From the NCBI GenBank assembly GCA_944386485.1, contig CALXBG010000044.1:1-36354 (forward strand): DNA of 36,354 bases. Reading direction: 5' to 3'. The notes below the pieces were generated by a model that saw only the letters and a list, made by a program, of their open reading frames with translations, ran no database searches and was not told the origin of the DNA. This document shows positions 8,214 through 16,430 of this stretch, one piece after another. A program made the translations under genes and the position numbers. This DNA is from an uncultured Pygmaiobacter sp. (GTDB taxonomy: Bacteria; Bacillota; Clostridia; Oscillospirales; Ruminococcaceae). Each line of letters opens with the position of its first letter. The stretch's first letter is position 1.

Positions 8214-8957
8214 ATGAAAAAAGTTCTGCTCGTCGGCGAGAGCTGGCATGTTCACACCACCGAATCCAAGGGATTCGACGTCTTCAGCTACGACTATTAT
8301 GAAGAGGCGACCGGCTACATCAAGGCGGCGCTGGAAAAGGCGGGCTTCTCCTTCACCCATATTCCCTCTCACATGGTGGAGTACAGCTTTCCCAAGACCG
8401 CGGCCGAGCTGGCCGCCTATGACGTTGTGATGTTCAGCGACGTCGGCGCGAACACGATGAACCTGCCCATGGAGGTTTTCATGCGGCTGCACCCGACCAC
8501 CAACAAGCTGGAGATCCTGCGGGAGTATGTCGAGAACGGCGGCGCGTTCGTGATGATCGGCGGTTACCTCTCCTTCCAGGGCATCCAGGCCCGGGGCGCT
8601 TACAAGAACACCCCGGTCGAGGAGCTGCTGCCGGTCGAGCTGCTGGTCGGGGATGACCGGGTCGAGAAGAGCCAGGGCGTCCGGCCTGAGATCGCCTGCC
8701 CGGGCCACCCCGTCGTGCAGGGACTTTCCGGCGAGTGGCCGATGCTGCTGGGCTATAACAAGCTGATCCCCAAGGCGGACAGCGCGGTACCGGTGACGGT
8801 GAACGGCGACCCGCTGATCGTGCTGGGCCGCTACGGCAAGGGCCGTGCCTGCGCCTTTGCCACCGACTGCGCTCCCCATTGGGCGCCGGTCGAGTTCTGT
8901 GAGTGGAGCGGCTATTCGGTGCTCTGGAAGAACCTGGTCGATTATCTGACCGACTGA
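8214..8957 (+). CDS. GATase1-like (putative glutamine amidotransferase) protein
   Basis: A 247-residue protein that I recognise as the GATase1_like family (Pfam PF07090 type): it opens with KKVLLVGESWHVH, contains the segment FSDVGANT, and ends with a RYGKGRACAFATD segment. In true class I amidotransferases the nucleophile elbow carries cysteine; here the equivalent turn reads GGYLSF (about 116-121) with no cysteine, so amidotransferase activity is doubtful. The fold may instead serve carbohydrate binding or another hydrolase role, as in ThuA-like proteins (inference). GGAGGACC lies just before the ATG. It follows the iron-sulfur aldo/keto reductase in the same unit and ends at a strong terminator. 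Confidence 0.82.
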   Translation: MKKVLLVGESWHVHTTESKGFDVFSYDYYEEATGYIKAALEKAGFSFTHIPSHMVEYSFPKTAAELAAYDVVMFSDVGANTMNLPMEVFMRLHPTTNKLEILREYVENGGAFVMIGGYLSFQGIQARGAYKNTPVEELLPVELLVGDDRVEKSQGVRPEIACPGHPVVQGLSGEWPMLLGYNKLIPKADSAVPVTVNGDPLIVLGRYGKGRACAFATDCAPHWAPVEFCEWSGYSVLWKNLVDYLTD

Positions 8958-8974
8958 GAGGACAGAATACAAAA

Positions 8975-9012
8975 AAACTGCGGCGGTGCTTTTTTGGCAC
9001 CGCCGCAGTTTT
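8975..9012. terminator. Bidirectional intrinsic terminator
   Basis: A 15-bp stem (AAACTGCGGCGGTGC with its complement) with a T-rich loop. A residues precede it and T residues follow, so it serves both the plus-strand GATase1-like gene and the convergent pepF. Confidence 0.93.
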
Positions 9013-9016
9013 ACAC

Positions 9017-10795
9017 TTACAGCAGTTTTTTGAGTTCTTCGAGGGTTTGGGCAAATTCGGCCACCGCATCCAGCACCGGCTGGGGCTGGGCCATGTCGAC
9101 CCCGGCATACCGCAGCAGCTCGATCGGGTGTTCGCTGCTGCCGCCGCAGAGAAATTTTTTGTAATCCTCCACCGCGCCCGGCACCCCCGCGCGGATCCGG
9201 TTCGCGATCGCAATCGCGGCCGAAATGCCGGTGGCGTACTGGTAGACATAGAACGCGCGGTAATAGTGCGGGATCCGCGACCATTCAAAGGAGAGGGATT
9301 GATCCACCACCAGCTGGGGACCATAGTAATCCCGGTTGAGCTGGGCGTGGATCTCACACAGCCCATCGGGCAGCAGCGGCTGGCCCGCCTCGACCTTGGC
9401 GTGGGTCTGCATCTCAAAGTCGGCGAACATCGTCTGCCGGTAGAAGGTGGAGCGCAGATCGTCCAGATGCTTGCACAGCAGCAGCCGGCGCAGATCGTCC
9501 GAATCACAATGGTCAAGCAGATAGTAGTAGAGCAGCTGCTCATTGACGGTCGAGGCGACCTCGGCGCAGAAGATCGAGTAGTCGGAGTAAACAAACGGCT
9601 GGCTCTCGCAGGAATAGATGGTGTGCATCGAGTGGCCCAGCTCATGCACCAGCGTGAAGACGTCCTCGAGGGTGTTGTCGTAGTTGAGCAGCATATAGGG
9701 GTGGAAGCCGTAGGTGCCGGTAGAATAGGCCCCGCGCTGCTTGTTGTCCTTGGGGTAGACGTCGATCCACCGGTTTTCCAGGGCCGCGCGCATCTTCTCG
9801 GCATAGTCCTCCCCCAGCGGGGCGGTTGCGGCCATTACCATCTGCGCGGCCTCCGCAAACGGGTAGGTCCGCGCGACCTCCCCGGTCAGCGGCAGGAAGA
9901 AGTCATAGAAGTGGAAGTCCTCGATGCCGAGCGCCCGTTTGCGGACTTCGACATACTCCTGCAGCGGTCCGCAGTTTGCCCGCACCGTCGAGATCAGATT
10001 GTCGTAGACCGCTTCGGGGATGAAGTTCGCCGCCAGCTTTGCCGCCCGTGCGGAGGGATACCGCCGGCTCTTGGCGAGGTAGACATCCGCCCGCACCCGG
10101 CCATAATAGCTCGAGGCAAGGGTGTTGATGTGGCCGCCGTACAGCCCGAGCAGCGCGTCATAATACCGCGCGCGGAATGCGCGGTCGGGGTTTTGTAGTG
10201 CCGAGAAGTAGCCCGCCTCGGTCACCTTGACCATCTCGCCGTCCGGGCCTTCCACCTGCGGGGCGGGGGTGTCGTTGATGACGAGGTCCTCGAACACCTG
10301 CCGGTAGCCGCCGCCGAGGTCGGCCATCCGGGTGAGCAGCGCCTCGCCCGCGTCGTCGAGCAGATGGTCGGTGCGGTCGAACAGGTCCTCCATCATCCGC
10401 CGGTAGAGCGCAAGCTCGGGGCAGGTTTCACAAAGCGCCTCGAACTGCGCCCGGCCGCAGCGCATCAGCTCCGGCTCGAGAAAGGCAATCTCCTCCCCCA
10501 GCCGGGTGAAGAGGATCTGTAACTGGCCGGTCATCTCCTTGCCCCGGGCGGCGGACATGTCGGTGTGGAACCGGCACTCGGCATATACCGCGCATTGCCC
10601 GCCCTTGCAGTTGAGCTCGTCGTTCAGCCGCAGCGTCTCAAGCAGCGCCTGCGCGTTTTCCGCCGCCTTGCCCTTGCGGGCGGCGAGGGATGCGCCCAGC
10701 GCGCGCACCTCCTCCATCTGTTTCTCCCACGCGGCGTCGTCCGCGAACATATCGGCCAAATTCCAGCTTGTATTCTCGCTGATCTTCAGTTCCAC
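9017..10795 (-). CDS. pepF: Oligoendopeptidase F (M3 family zinc metallopeptidase)
   Basis: A 592-residue cytoplasmic peptidase that cleaves short peptides. The zinc site is HELGH at about 384-388 (His384, Glu385, His388), with a likely third ligand Glu412 in AEVASTVNE. The N-terminal helical domain starts with TSWNLADMFADDAAWE, typical of PepF. Length matches the family. The start codon is GTG at 10795, with AGGAG 7 bases upstream. It is transcribed alone from a promoter about 55 bases upstream and stops 5 bases before the shared terminator. Confidence 0.96.
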   Translation of the reverse strand: MELKISENTSWNLADMFADDAAWEKQMEEVRALGASLAARKGKAAENAQALLETLRLNDELNCKGGQCAVYAECRFHTDMSAARGKEMTGQLQILFTRLGEEIAFLEPELMRCGRAQFEALCETCPELALYRRMMEDLFDRTDHLLDDAGEALLTRMADLGGGYRQVFEDLVINDTPAPQVEGPDGEMVKVTEAGYFSALQNPDRAFRARYYDALLGLYGGHINTLASSYYGRVRADVYLAKSRRYPSARAAKLAANFIPEAVYDNLISTVRANCGPLQEYVEVRKRALGIEDFHFYDFFLPLTGEVARTYPFAEAAQMVMAATAPLGEDYAEKMRAALENRWIDVYPKDNKQRGAYSTGTYGFHPYMLLNYDNTLEDVFTLVHELGHSMHTIYSCESQPFVYSDYSIFCAEVASTVNEQLLYYYLLDHCDSDDLRRLLLCKHLDDLRSTFYRQTMFADFEMQTHAKVEAGQPLLPDGLCEIHAQLNRDYYGPQLVVDQSLSFEWSRIPHYYRAFYVYQYATGISAAIAIANRIRAGVPGAVEDYKKFLCGGSSEHPIELLRYAGVDMAQPQPVLDAVAEFAQTLEELKKLL

Positions 10796-10845
10796 CGTTT
10801 GCTCCTTTCCGCCGCCGTCGGCGGCCTGCTGTTTTTCACGATGCT

Positions 10846-10874
10846 ATTGTAGCACGATGGCGGCCGGTTGGAAA
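10846..10874 (-). promoter_or_regulatory. Promoter for pepF
   Basis: Reading leftward: -35 TTTCCA (10874-10869), 17-base spacer, -10 TACAAT (10851-10846). The -35 is weak. Confidence 0.5.
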
Positions 10875-11034
10875 GGGATTGTTTTTCCCCGCCGACAGTA
10901 TACCTCCGGCGCATCGGTCTTTTTCCTCCGCCGCTCAGTTTTGGCACGGCGGGCCGAAATATACCCCGGCCGATACAGCAAAAGGTATCCGTTGTTCCTT
11001 CTAAACCGCCGACCGAAAGCGACAAAAGAAACTG

Positions 11035-11063
11035 TTGACTTTTTCCACCGGACGAGCTAAAAT
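11035..11063 (+). promoter_or_regulatory. SigA promoter for tRNA-Gly
   Basis: -35 TTGACT (11035-11040), 17-base spacer, -10 TAAAAT (11058-11063), placed 18 bases before the mature tRNA. Confidence 0.8.
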
Positions 11064-11081
11064 AATAGGGCACTCAAAAAT

Positions 11082-11157
11082 GCGGGTTTAGCTCATCTGG
11101 TAGAGCGTCTGCTTCCCAAGCAGAAGGTGGCGAGTTCGAGCCTCGTAACCCGCTCCA
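11082..11157 (+). tRNA. tRNA-Gly (anticodon CCC)
   Basis: A complete cloverleaf: acceptor stem GCGGGTT with AACCCGC, D arm GCTC/GAGC, anticodon stem TCTGC/GCAGA with loop TTCCCAA (anticodon CCC, reads GGG), T arm GCGAG-TTCGAGC-CTCGT, discriminator T and encoded CCA. It stands alone between its own promoter and terminator. Confidence 0.97.
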
Positions 11158-11183
11158 CGTCGGAATGGACTTCGCTCCATTCA

Positions 11184-11215
11184 AAAAGCCCGGCCGAAAG
11201 GCCGGGCTTTTCTCA
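11184..11215 (+). terminator. Intrinsic terminator after tRNA-Gly
   Basis: Stem AAAAGCCCGGCC with GGCCGGGCTTTT around a GAAA tetraloop. Confidence 0.9.
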
Positions 11216-11235
11216 TTTCACCATTTTTTCGCCGG

Positions 11236-11265
11236 TTGCAATCCCGCTTTGGGGTGTGCTAAAAT
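11236..11265 (+). promoter_or_regulatory. Promoter for the dnaD-dnaI-like operon
   Basis: -35 TTGCAA (11236-11241), 18-base spacer, -10 TAAAAT (11260-11265), about 77 bases before the first gene. Confidence 0.6.
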
Positions 11266-11342
11266 AAGGGGCAGGATCTGTGATTTGACACTCCGCCCGC
11301 GCGGGGTGTTTTCTTTCCATTTCAAACCGAGGAGGACGCGCG

Positions 11343-12263
11343 ATGGCATACCGGCTGGCAAAGAATTATGGGGACACCGTCGCCGTTCCCTCGCTGCTGC
11401 TGCGACATCTCGACCGCGCCGACGGGGACGCGCTGCGGGTCGCGCTGGCCGTCCTGCGGGACGGCGAGGTGCGCGAGGGGGCGCTGGCGCAGGAGTTTTC
11501 GGGCCGGCTCTCCGCAGCGGAGCTTGAGAAGATTTTAGTTTACTGGACCGGCGCGGGGCTGCTGGTCAGCGAGCGGGAGACCGCCCCGGCCCCCACCCCG
11601 GCCAAACCCGCTCCAAAGCCGCCCCGGCTTTCCACCCGGGAGGTTGCCGCCGCCGCGCAGAACGACCCGCAGGTCGCGGTGCTCATCACCGAGAGCCAGA
11701 ATCTGCTGGGCGGGCTTCTGGGTGAGGCCGACAGCAACCTGCTGGTCTCCCTCTATCTTCAGGACGGGCTGCCGGTCGACCTGATTCTGACCGGCATTGC
11801 CCATTTTGTCGCCAAGGACAAGCGAAGTGTGCGGTATATCGCGCGGGTGCTGCTCTCCTGGTGGGGTGAGGGAATCCGCAGCTGTGCCGATCTGGAACGC
11901 TACCTGGCTCTGCTCGCGCTGCGGGAGCGGTGCGAGGCGGAGGTTGCCGAGATCATGGCCACCCCCGCGAGTTCTTTTACCGCCGGCGAGCGGACGCTGA
12001 TCGCCCGCTGGTACGAGGAATACGGCTACGGCCGGGAGATGATCGAGGCCGCCTGCCAGAGGGCGGGCGACAAGCGCAGCGCCCGGTATCTCAACGGGAT
12101 GCTGAAAAAGTGGTACAGCAAGGGCTACCGCAGCCCGAGCGATCTCGAAGCGGAGGGCCCGGTCAACCTACAGGAGACTGGACGGGAGATCACCCCCGAG
12201 CGGGATCTGCTGCTGCGTAACCCCGACCACACCCCGAAATTCAGAAAGCGAGGCGGGATCTGA
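11343..12263 (+). CDS. DnaD domain replication initiation protein
   Basis: A 306-residue protein of the DnaD/DnaB-like family that helps load the replicative helicase in Bacillota. The N-terminal part looks like a winged-helix unit (about 1-75), followed by a proline-rich linker. Two DnaD (DDBH2-type) repeats follow: the first ends with YIARVLLSWWGEGI and the second with YLNGMLKKWYSKGY, both matching the family's YxxxIxxxW-like signature. GAGGAGG precedes the ATG. Its TGA overlaps the next gene's ATG by one base, so the two are translationally coupled, consistent with a joint helicase-loading role. Confidence 0.92.
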   Translation: MAYRLAKNYGDTVAVPSLLLRHLDRADGDALRVALAVLRDGEVREGALAQEFSGRLSAAELEKILVYWTGAGLLVSERETAPAPTPAKPAPKPPRLSTREVAAAAQNDPQVAVLITESQNLLGGLLGEADSNLLVSLYLQDGLPVDLILTGIAHFVAKDKRSVRYIARVLLSWWGEGIRSCADLERYLALLALRERCEAEVAEIMATPASSFTAGERTLIARWYEEYGYGREMIEAACQRAGDKRSARYLNGMLKKWYSKGYRSPSDLEAEGPVNLQETGREITPERDLLLRNPDHTPKFRKRGGI

Positions 12264-13240
12264 TGAACCGAGCAGAGCTCTACGCACAGGCAATGGCGGC
12301 GCTGCGCCGCGACCGGCAGCGGGCGATCACCCGCGCGGAGGAAAACAAACAGCTCGCCTACGACCGGATTCCCCGGCTGCTGGTGCTGGATAACCTGACC
12401 ATCGAGACCGGCCTGGCGCTGGCAAAGCTCGGCGCGGCGCGTGCGTCGGCGGAAAAGCTGGCTGAAAAACAGGCCGCCCTCACCGCGATCGAGGACGAAC
12501 GGGCCGCACTGCTGCGGGAAAACGGTTTTTCCTCTGATTTTTTGCAGCCCAAATTCAGCTGTCCGGTCTGTCAGGACACCGGCTGGGACAAGGAAAAGGT
12601 CTGCGGCTGCGTGCAGCGAAAGATCCGCGCGCTGCGCCGGGCCGAGCTGATGAAGTCGGCGCCGCTCGACCTGTGCCGGTTTGACAACTTTGACCTCAAC
12701 CGGTATCCCGATCAGCCGATTCCCCCCGCACGGGTCAGCGCCCGCAAGATCATGGAGGGGAATCTCGCCTACTGCCGCCAGTACGCGGCCGAGTTTTCGG
12801 GCGACTGCCCCAGCCTTTTTCTGTCCGGCAACGCCGGGCTGGGCAAAACCCATCTCGCGCTGGCGATCGCCGGCGAGCTGCTGGCCAAGGGGGTCGAGGT
12901 GCTCTACCTCAGCAGCCAGACCGCCTTTGGCACCATCGAGCGGGACCGGTATCTCGACGGCGGTGAACTGCTGGCGGAGATGCTGGAGGCCGAACTGCTG
13001 ATTCTGGACGATCTGGGCACCGAGTGCCTCTCCCCCTATGTTTCCAGCTGTATCTACCGGCTGGTCGATTCCCGGCTAAACGCACACAAACCCACCATCT
13101 ACACCAGCAATCTGCAAAGCCAGAAGACGGTCAATCTGCGGTACTCTGAAAAGGTGGGCAGCCGGCTGTTCGGCGAGTGCGAGATTCTGCTCTTCTACGG
13201 AGAGGATCAGCGGCTGGCGCATCAGTACGCCAAAGAATAA
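12263..13240 (+). CDS. DnaC/DnaI-like helicase loader ATPase
   Basis: A 325-residue AAA+ ATPase. The N-terminal region carries a zinc-binding module (Cys100, 103, 114, 116 in SCPVCQDTGW and KVCGCVQ), as in DnaI. The ATPase core has Walker A SGNAGLGKTH (Lys195) and Walker B LLILDDLG (Asp249, Asp250), followed by a sensor-1-like TSNL. Such proteins place the replicative helicase on DNA during initiation or restart. The gene overlaps the DnaD-domain gene by one base (TGATG), which supports primosomal function over a transposon IstB helper, and no transposase is nearby. Confidence 0.93.
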   Translation: MNRAELYAQAMAALRRDRQRAITRAEENKQLAYDRIPRLLVLDNLTIETGLALAKLGAARASAEKLAEKQAALTAIEDERAALLRENGFSSDFLQPKFSCPVCQDTGWDKEKVCGCVQRKIRALRRAELMKSAPLDLCRFDNFDLNRYPDQPIPPARVSARKIMEGNLAYCRQYAAEFSGDCPSLFLSGNAGLGKTHLALAIAGELLAKGVEVLYLSSQTAFGTIERDRYLDGGELLAEMLEAELLILDDLGTECLSPYVSSCIYRLVDSRLNAHKPTIYTSNLQSQKTVNLRYSEKVGSRLFGECEILLFYGEDQRLAHQYAKE

Positions 13241-13404
13241 AAAAGTTCTTTCCGGGGCTGGTTTTTTGCCCCACAAGGTGGTATACTACCTACGGCAAAG
13301 GGGCGCGGGTTCCGCGCTCCTTTATTCTGTGGCGTTTTGTTTGTAACACGCAACCCCTGCCGCCCTGTGCGGCTTTTGGAAATCTGGAAAAGGAGTGTTT
13401 TTCT

Positions 13405-14334
13405 ATGAAAATCGCAATTATTGGCGCGGGCGCAATGGGCACCCTCTACGGCGGCCGTCTCGCCCTCGCCGGTGAAGAGGTCACAATGATAGACGTGGTT
13501 GAGCCCGCGGTGCGCCGGATGGATCGCGAAGGACTGATCCTCGAGCTGGTCGACGGGGTTCACACCGCGAAGGTATCGGCAAGACTGGCCGCCGAGATGG
13601 ATTTTGCGGCGGATCTGGTCATCCTCTTCACCAAGTCGGTCTATTCCCGCGCCGCGCTGGAGAGCGCGAAGACCTTTATCGGCCCGGATACTGTGGTGAT
13701 GACCCTGCAAAACGGCCTGGGCAACCTCGAGCTGGTTGCCGAATATGTCCCGATGGAGCGGATCATCGTCGGCATCAGCGACTTCCCCAGCGATCTGATT
13801 GAGACCGGCCACATCCGCTCGATCGGCGAGGGCCACACCCGGATCATGACCGCCGCGGGCGGCGAAACCGTCTTCCTGCAGGACGTCTGCCGCCGGTTTG
13901 AGGCGGCCGGCCTGCATTGCTCGATCACCCCGGACATCATGGCCACCATCTGGACCAAGGTTGCAGTCAACGCCACCGCCAACAGCATCACCTCGGTCTG
14001 CCGGCTGCGCTGCGGCGTGCTGATCGACACCCCCGAAGCCTGGCAGCTCGCGCTGCGGATCGTCGATGAGATCGTCATGGTTGCCGCTGCCGACGGGGTC
14101 AAGCTCGACCGCGAGGCGATCGTTGACAACGTACACAAGGTGATGGAGGCCATGCCGGATCACCTGACCAGCATGGAGCAGGATGTGCTCGCCAAGCGTC
14201 CCACCGAGGTCGGCTCAATCAACGGCGGGGTCGTCAAGAAGGCGAAGGCGCTGGGTCTCGACGCCCCCTGCAATGAGACGATGTACCTGCTCATCCGCAC
14301 CATCGAGCAGAACTACGCCGGACAGATTCTCTGA
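13405..14334 (+). CDS. panE: 2-dehydropantoate 2-reductase (ketopantoate reductase)
   Basis: A 309-residue NADPH-dependent enzyme that reduces ketopantoate to pantoate, an early step toward pantothenate and CoA. The Rossmann motif GAGAMGTLYGG lies at about residues 7-17; the catalytic lysine is in WTKVAVNATANS and the conserved glutamate region reads TEVGSINGG. I chose ATG 13405, nine bases after AGGAG. The frame remains open upstream, but that part is intergenic. The leader has a TATACT -10 at 13282-13287 and two hairpins (about 13296-13322 and 13369-13383). Some family members reduce other 2-oxoacids, so the substrate is probable, not certain. No panB or panC is in the window. Confidence 0.88.
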   Translation: MKIAIIGAGAMGTLYGGRLALAGEEVTMIDVVEPAVRRMDREGLILELVDGVHTAKVSARLAAEMDFAADLVILFTKSVYSRAALESAKTFIGPDTVVMTLQNGLGNLELVAEYVPMERIIVGISDFPSDLIETGHIRSIGEGHTRIMTAAGGETVFLQDVCRRFEAAGLHCSITPDIMATIWTKVAVNATANSITSVCRLRCGVLIDTPEAWQLALRIVDEIVMVAAADGVKLDREAIVDNVHKVMEAMPDHLTSMEQDVLAKRPTEVGSINGGVVKKAKALGLDAPCNETMYLLIRTIEQNYAGQIL

Positions 14335-14346
14335 TTTCGACCACCG

Positions 14347-14375
14347 GGCCCGCGCCTTAGGCGCGGGCCTTTTTT
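14347..14375 (+). terminator. Intrinsic terminator after panE
   Basis: A perfect 10-bp stem (GGCCCGCGCC with GGCGCGGGCC), a TTA loop and six T residues. Confidence 0.94.
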
Positions 14376-14401
14376 GATACAATAGTACATATTTTGATTT
14401 T

Positions 14402-14507
14402 TTGCACATCTTGTTTGCAAAAAGTGCAATTCCCTCTTCCCTGCGCTGATTTTTTCATGATGATGCAATAATTTTGCATTTTTTCTTTGAGGAAAAGCAG
14501 GTATAAT
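14402..14507 (+). promoter_or_regulatory. galT promoter with a cluster of TGCA palindromes
   Basis: A TATAAT -10 lies at 14502-14507 without a good -35, which suggests activator dependence or regulation. Just upstream is a perfect inverted repeat ATGCAA-TAATT-TTGCAT (14463-14479). Further up are TTTGCAAA (14414-14421) and the inverted pair TTGCAC (14402-14407) and GTGCAA (14424-14429). Five TGCA cores in under 80 bases look like operators. The regulator is unknown. Confidence 0.55.
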
Positions 14508-14547
14508 TGAGACAGAAATCAAAATCTGCTGCCGGGAGGAAAGACAA

Positions 14548-16092
14548 ATGAACCAAGAAGTTGTCTACGAGATTGAACGGCTGGTCCGCTTTGGCCTTGC
14601 ACAGGGGCTGGTGGGCAAGCTGGACGCGATTGTCGCCCGCAATACCCTGCTGGATCTGTTTGGTCAGAGCGAGCCGTATGCCGGCCCCATCGACGGGGAG
14701 CTTCCCGAGACGCCGACCGAAATGCTTGACCGGCTGCTCGACCTTGCCGGCGAGATGGAGCTGTATGACGCGAGCGTCTACGCGCTGCGGGTCAACTTCG
14801 AGGCCCGGATCATGGGCGCGCTGATGCCGCGGGAGAGCGAGGTCTGTGCGCGGTTCTGGCAGCTCTATCGCGAGGAGGGTGCGCGCGCCGCGACCGACTA
14901 CTTCTACCATCTGTGCATCGTCAGCAACTACATCCGCACCGCCCAGATTGCCAAGAACATCAAGTGGGATTATCCCTGCCGGTACGGCACGCTGGAGGTC
15001 ACCATCAACCTGACCAAGCCCGAAAAGGACCCCAAAACCATCGCACTCGAGCGGCTGCAGCCGGCGGCGAGCTATCCCAGGTGCATGCTCTGCATCGAGA
15101 ACATCGGCTATGCGGGGCGGATCAACTTCCCCGCCCGGCAGTATCACCGGGTGGTGCCGGTCACTCTCGACGGCGAGCAATGGTATCTGCAGTATTCCCC
15201 TTATGTCTACTATAACGAGCACTGTATCGTCTTTGGGGAGAAGCACGAGCCGATGGCGATCGGGCCGAAGACCTTTGCCCGGTTGTTCGACTTTGTGACC
15301 CAGTTCCCCCACTACACCTGCGGCAGCAACGCTGACCTGCCGATCGTGGGCGGCAGCATCCTCTCTCACAACCACTTTCAGGGCGGCAACTATCCCTTCC
15401 CGATGCAGAGCGCCGCGCTGCAGCAGCAGTACCGCTGCAAAGGCTTTGAGGAGATCACGATCGGCCGGATCAACTGGCCGGTCTCGACCATCCGCTGCAC
15501 CGGCCGCAACAGCGAGCAGCTGATCGCCTTTGCCGAGCGGTTTTTGGACGGCTGGCGCAGCTACACCGATGAATCGGTCGAGATCCGCGCCTTTACCGAG
15601 GAAAACGGCCGCCGGGTGCCCCACAACACCGTCACCCCGATTCTGCACTACACCGAACAGGATGGCTATGTGCTGGATCTGGTGCCCCGCAACAACGCCA
15701 CCAGCGAGGCATTCCCCGAGGGGATCTTCCATCCCCACCGCGAACTGCACCACATCAAGAAGGAGAACATCGGCCTGATCGAGGTCATGGGACTTGCGAT
15801 TCTGCCCAGCCGGCTCAAGGACCAGACCGCCGCGATCTGCTCGGTACTCACCGGCGAGGCGGATGCCGACGCGGTCAAGCAGCAGGCGCCCGAACACGCC
15901 GACTGGATCGATTTTCTGGTCACGAAGTACGGCTGCGGCATGACCGCCGACGCCGCACAGCAGGCGGTGCGGGCCGAGGTGGGCGAAAAGTTTGCCGCCT
16001 GTCTGGAGGACGCCGGCGTCTTCAAGCAGAACGAGCAGGGCTTTGCCGCCTTCGATCGGTTTATGGAGACCCTTGGCTGCGAAAAGATCTGA
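14548..16092 (+). CDS. galT: UDP-glucose--hexose-1-phosphate uridylyltransferase, class II (Bacillota type)
   Basis: A 514-residue enzyme of the Leloir pathway that swaps uridylyl between UDP-glucose and galactose-1-phosphate. It belongs to the long class II GalT family of Bacillota rather than the 350-residue E. coli type: the nucleotidyl-transfer motif reads GGSILSHNHFQGG (about 269-281), with the catalytic histidine in the HNH segment. Other family blocks are NIKWDYPCRYGTLEVTINL and FHPHRELHHIKKENIGLIEVMG. GGGAGGAA precedes the ATG. No galK or galE is adjacent, so the gene has its own regulated promoter. It shares UDP-glucose with GalU encoded about 3 kb downstream. Confidence 0.95.
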   Translation: MNQEVVYEIERLVRFGLAQGLVGKLDAIVARNTLLDLFGQSEPYAGPIDGELPETPTEMLDRLLDLAGEMELYDASVYALRVNFEARIMGALMPRESEVCARFWQLYREEGARAATDYFYHLCIVSNYIRTAQIAKNIKWDYPCRYGTLEVTINLTKPEKDPKTIALERLQPAASYPRCMLCIENIGYAGRINFPARQYHRVVPVTLDGEQWYLQYSPYVYYNEHCIVFGEKHEPMAIGPKTFARLFDFVTQFPHYTCGSNADLPIVGGSILSHNHFQGGNYPFPMQSAALQQQYRCKGFEEITIGRINWPVSTIRCTGRNSEQLIAFAERFLDGWRSYTDESVEIRAFTEENGRRVPHNTVTPILHYTEQDGYVLDLVPRNNATSEAFPEGIFHPHRELHHIKKENIGLIEVMGLAILPSRLKDQTAAICSVLTGEADADAVKQQAPEHADWIDFLVTKYGCGMTADAAQQAVRAEVGEKFAACLEDAGVFKQNEQGFAAFDRFMETLGCEKI

Positions 16093-16156
16093 CAGCAGAA
16101 AAAAGACCGCCGCGCACCGGATTTCTGCCGGGCGCGGCGGTTTCTTTTTTCTGCTG
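16093..16156. terminator. Long bidirectional terminator
   Basis: Nested stems: outer CAGCAG with CTGCTG, A/T tracts pairing inside, and inner CCGCCGCGC with GCGCGGCGG. It works for galT and for the convergent lipoprotein gene. Confidence 0.9.
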
Positions 16157-16160
16157 TCGG

Positions 16161-16430
16161 TCAGGCAACCGGCACGGCGGTCATGCTGTCGATCGCGGCG
16201 GCAAACGCGTCGCCCCACTCGCCGGTCATATCGGTGAAGCTGTAAGTATAGGCCTTATCGCCGTTGACCCCGATGACCGTCTGGCTGATCGTGACCCCGT
16301 TGATGGTGAGATCATAGCTCATCTTGTAAGCCGGGCAGCCGTCGATGTCGGTGGACTCGAACGCAAAGTTCTCAAGACTGACCTCCTCGCCGAGCTGGGC
16401 GCTATATCCCTGCTCCATCGTGCTCTTCAT
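16161..16430 (-). CDS. C-terminal part of a frame-disrupted lipoprotein
   Basis: An 89-codon open frame whose ATG overlaps the stop of the upstream lipoprotein frame (ATGA). It has no signal peptide and no ribosome binding site of its own. It reads like the second half of a small secreted domain that continues the first half (YSFTDMTGEWGDAF near the end). Reading this frame back past its ATG gives GARDAMKSTMEQGYS, a natural continuation, which suggests that one protein of about 200 residues was split by a one-base loss. Translational coupling through ATGA is the alternative. The family is not recognised with certainty; it resembles small PsbP/DUF1795-like lipoproteins. Confidence 0.6.
   Translation of the reverse strand: MKSTMEQGYSAQLGEEVSLENFAFESTDIDGCPAYKMSYDLTINGVTISQTVIGVNGDKAYTYSFTDMTGEWGDAFAAAIDSMTAVPVA

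Noticed and set aside
12263-13240. IstB transposition helper
   Set aside because: The zinc module and one-base overlap with a DnaD-domain gene favour a helicase loader, and no transposase or terminal repeats are present.
14380-14547. Catabolite-responsive element before galT
   Set aside because: None of the palindromes fits the cre consensus; their cores are TGCA, without the central CG.
16427-16430. ATGA junction as programmed frameshift in the lipoprotein
   Set aside because: No slippery sequence or downstream structure is evident; a lost base explains it more simply.
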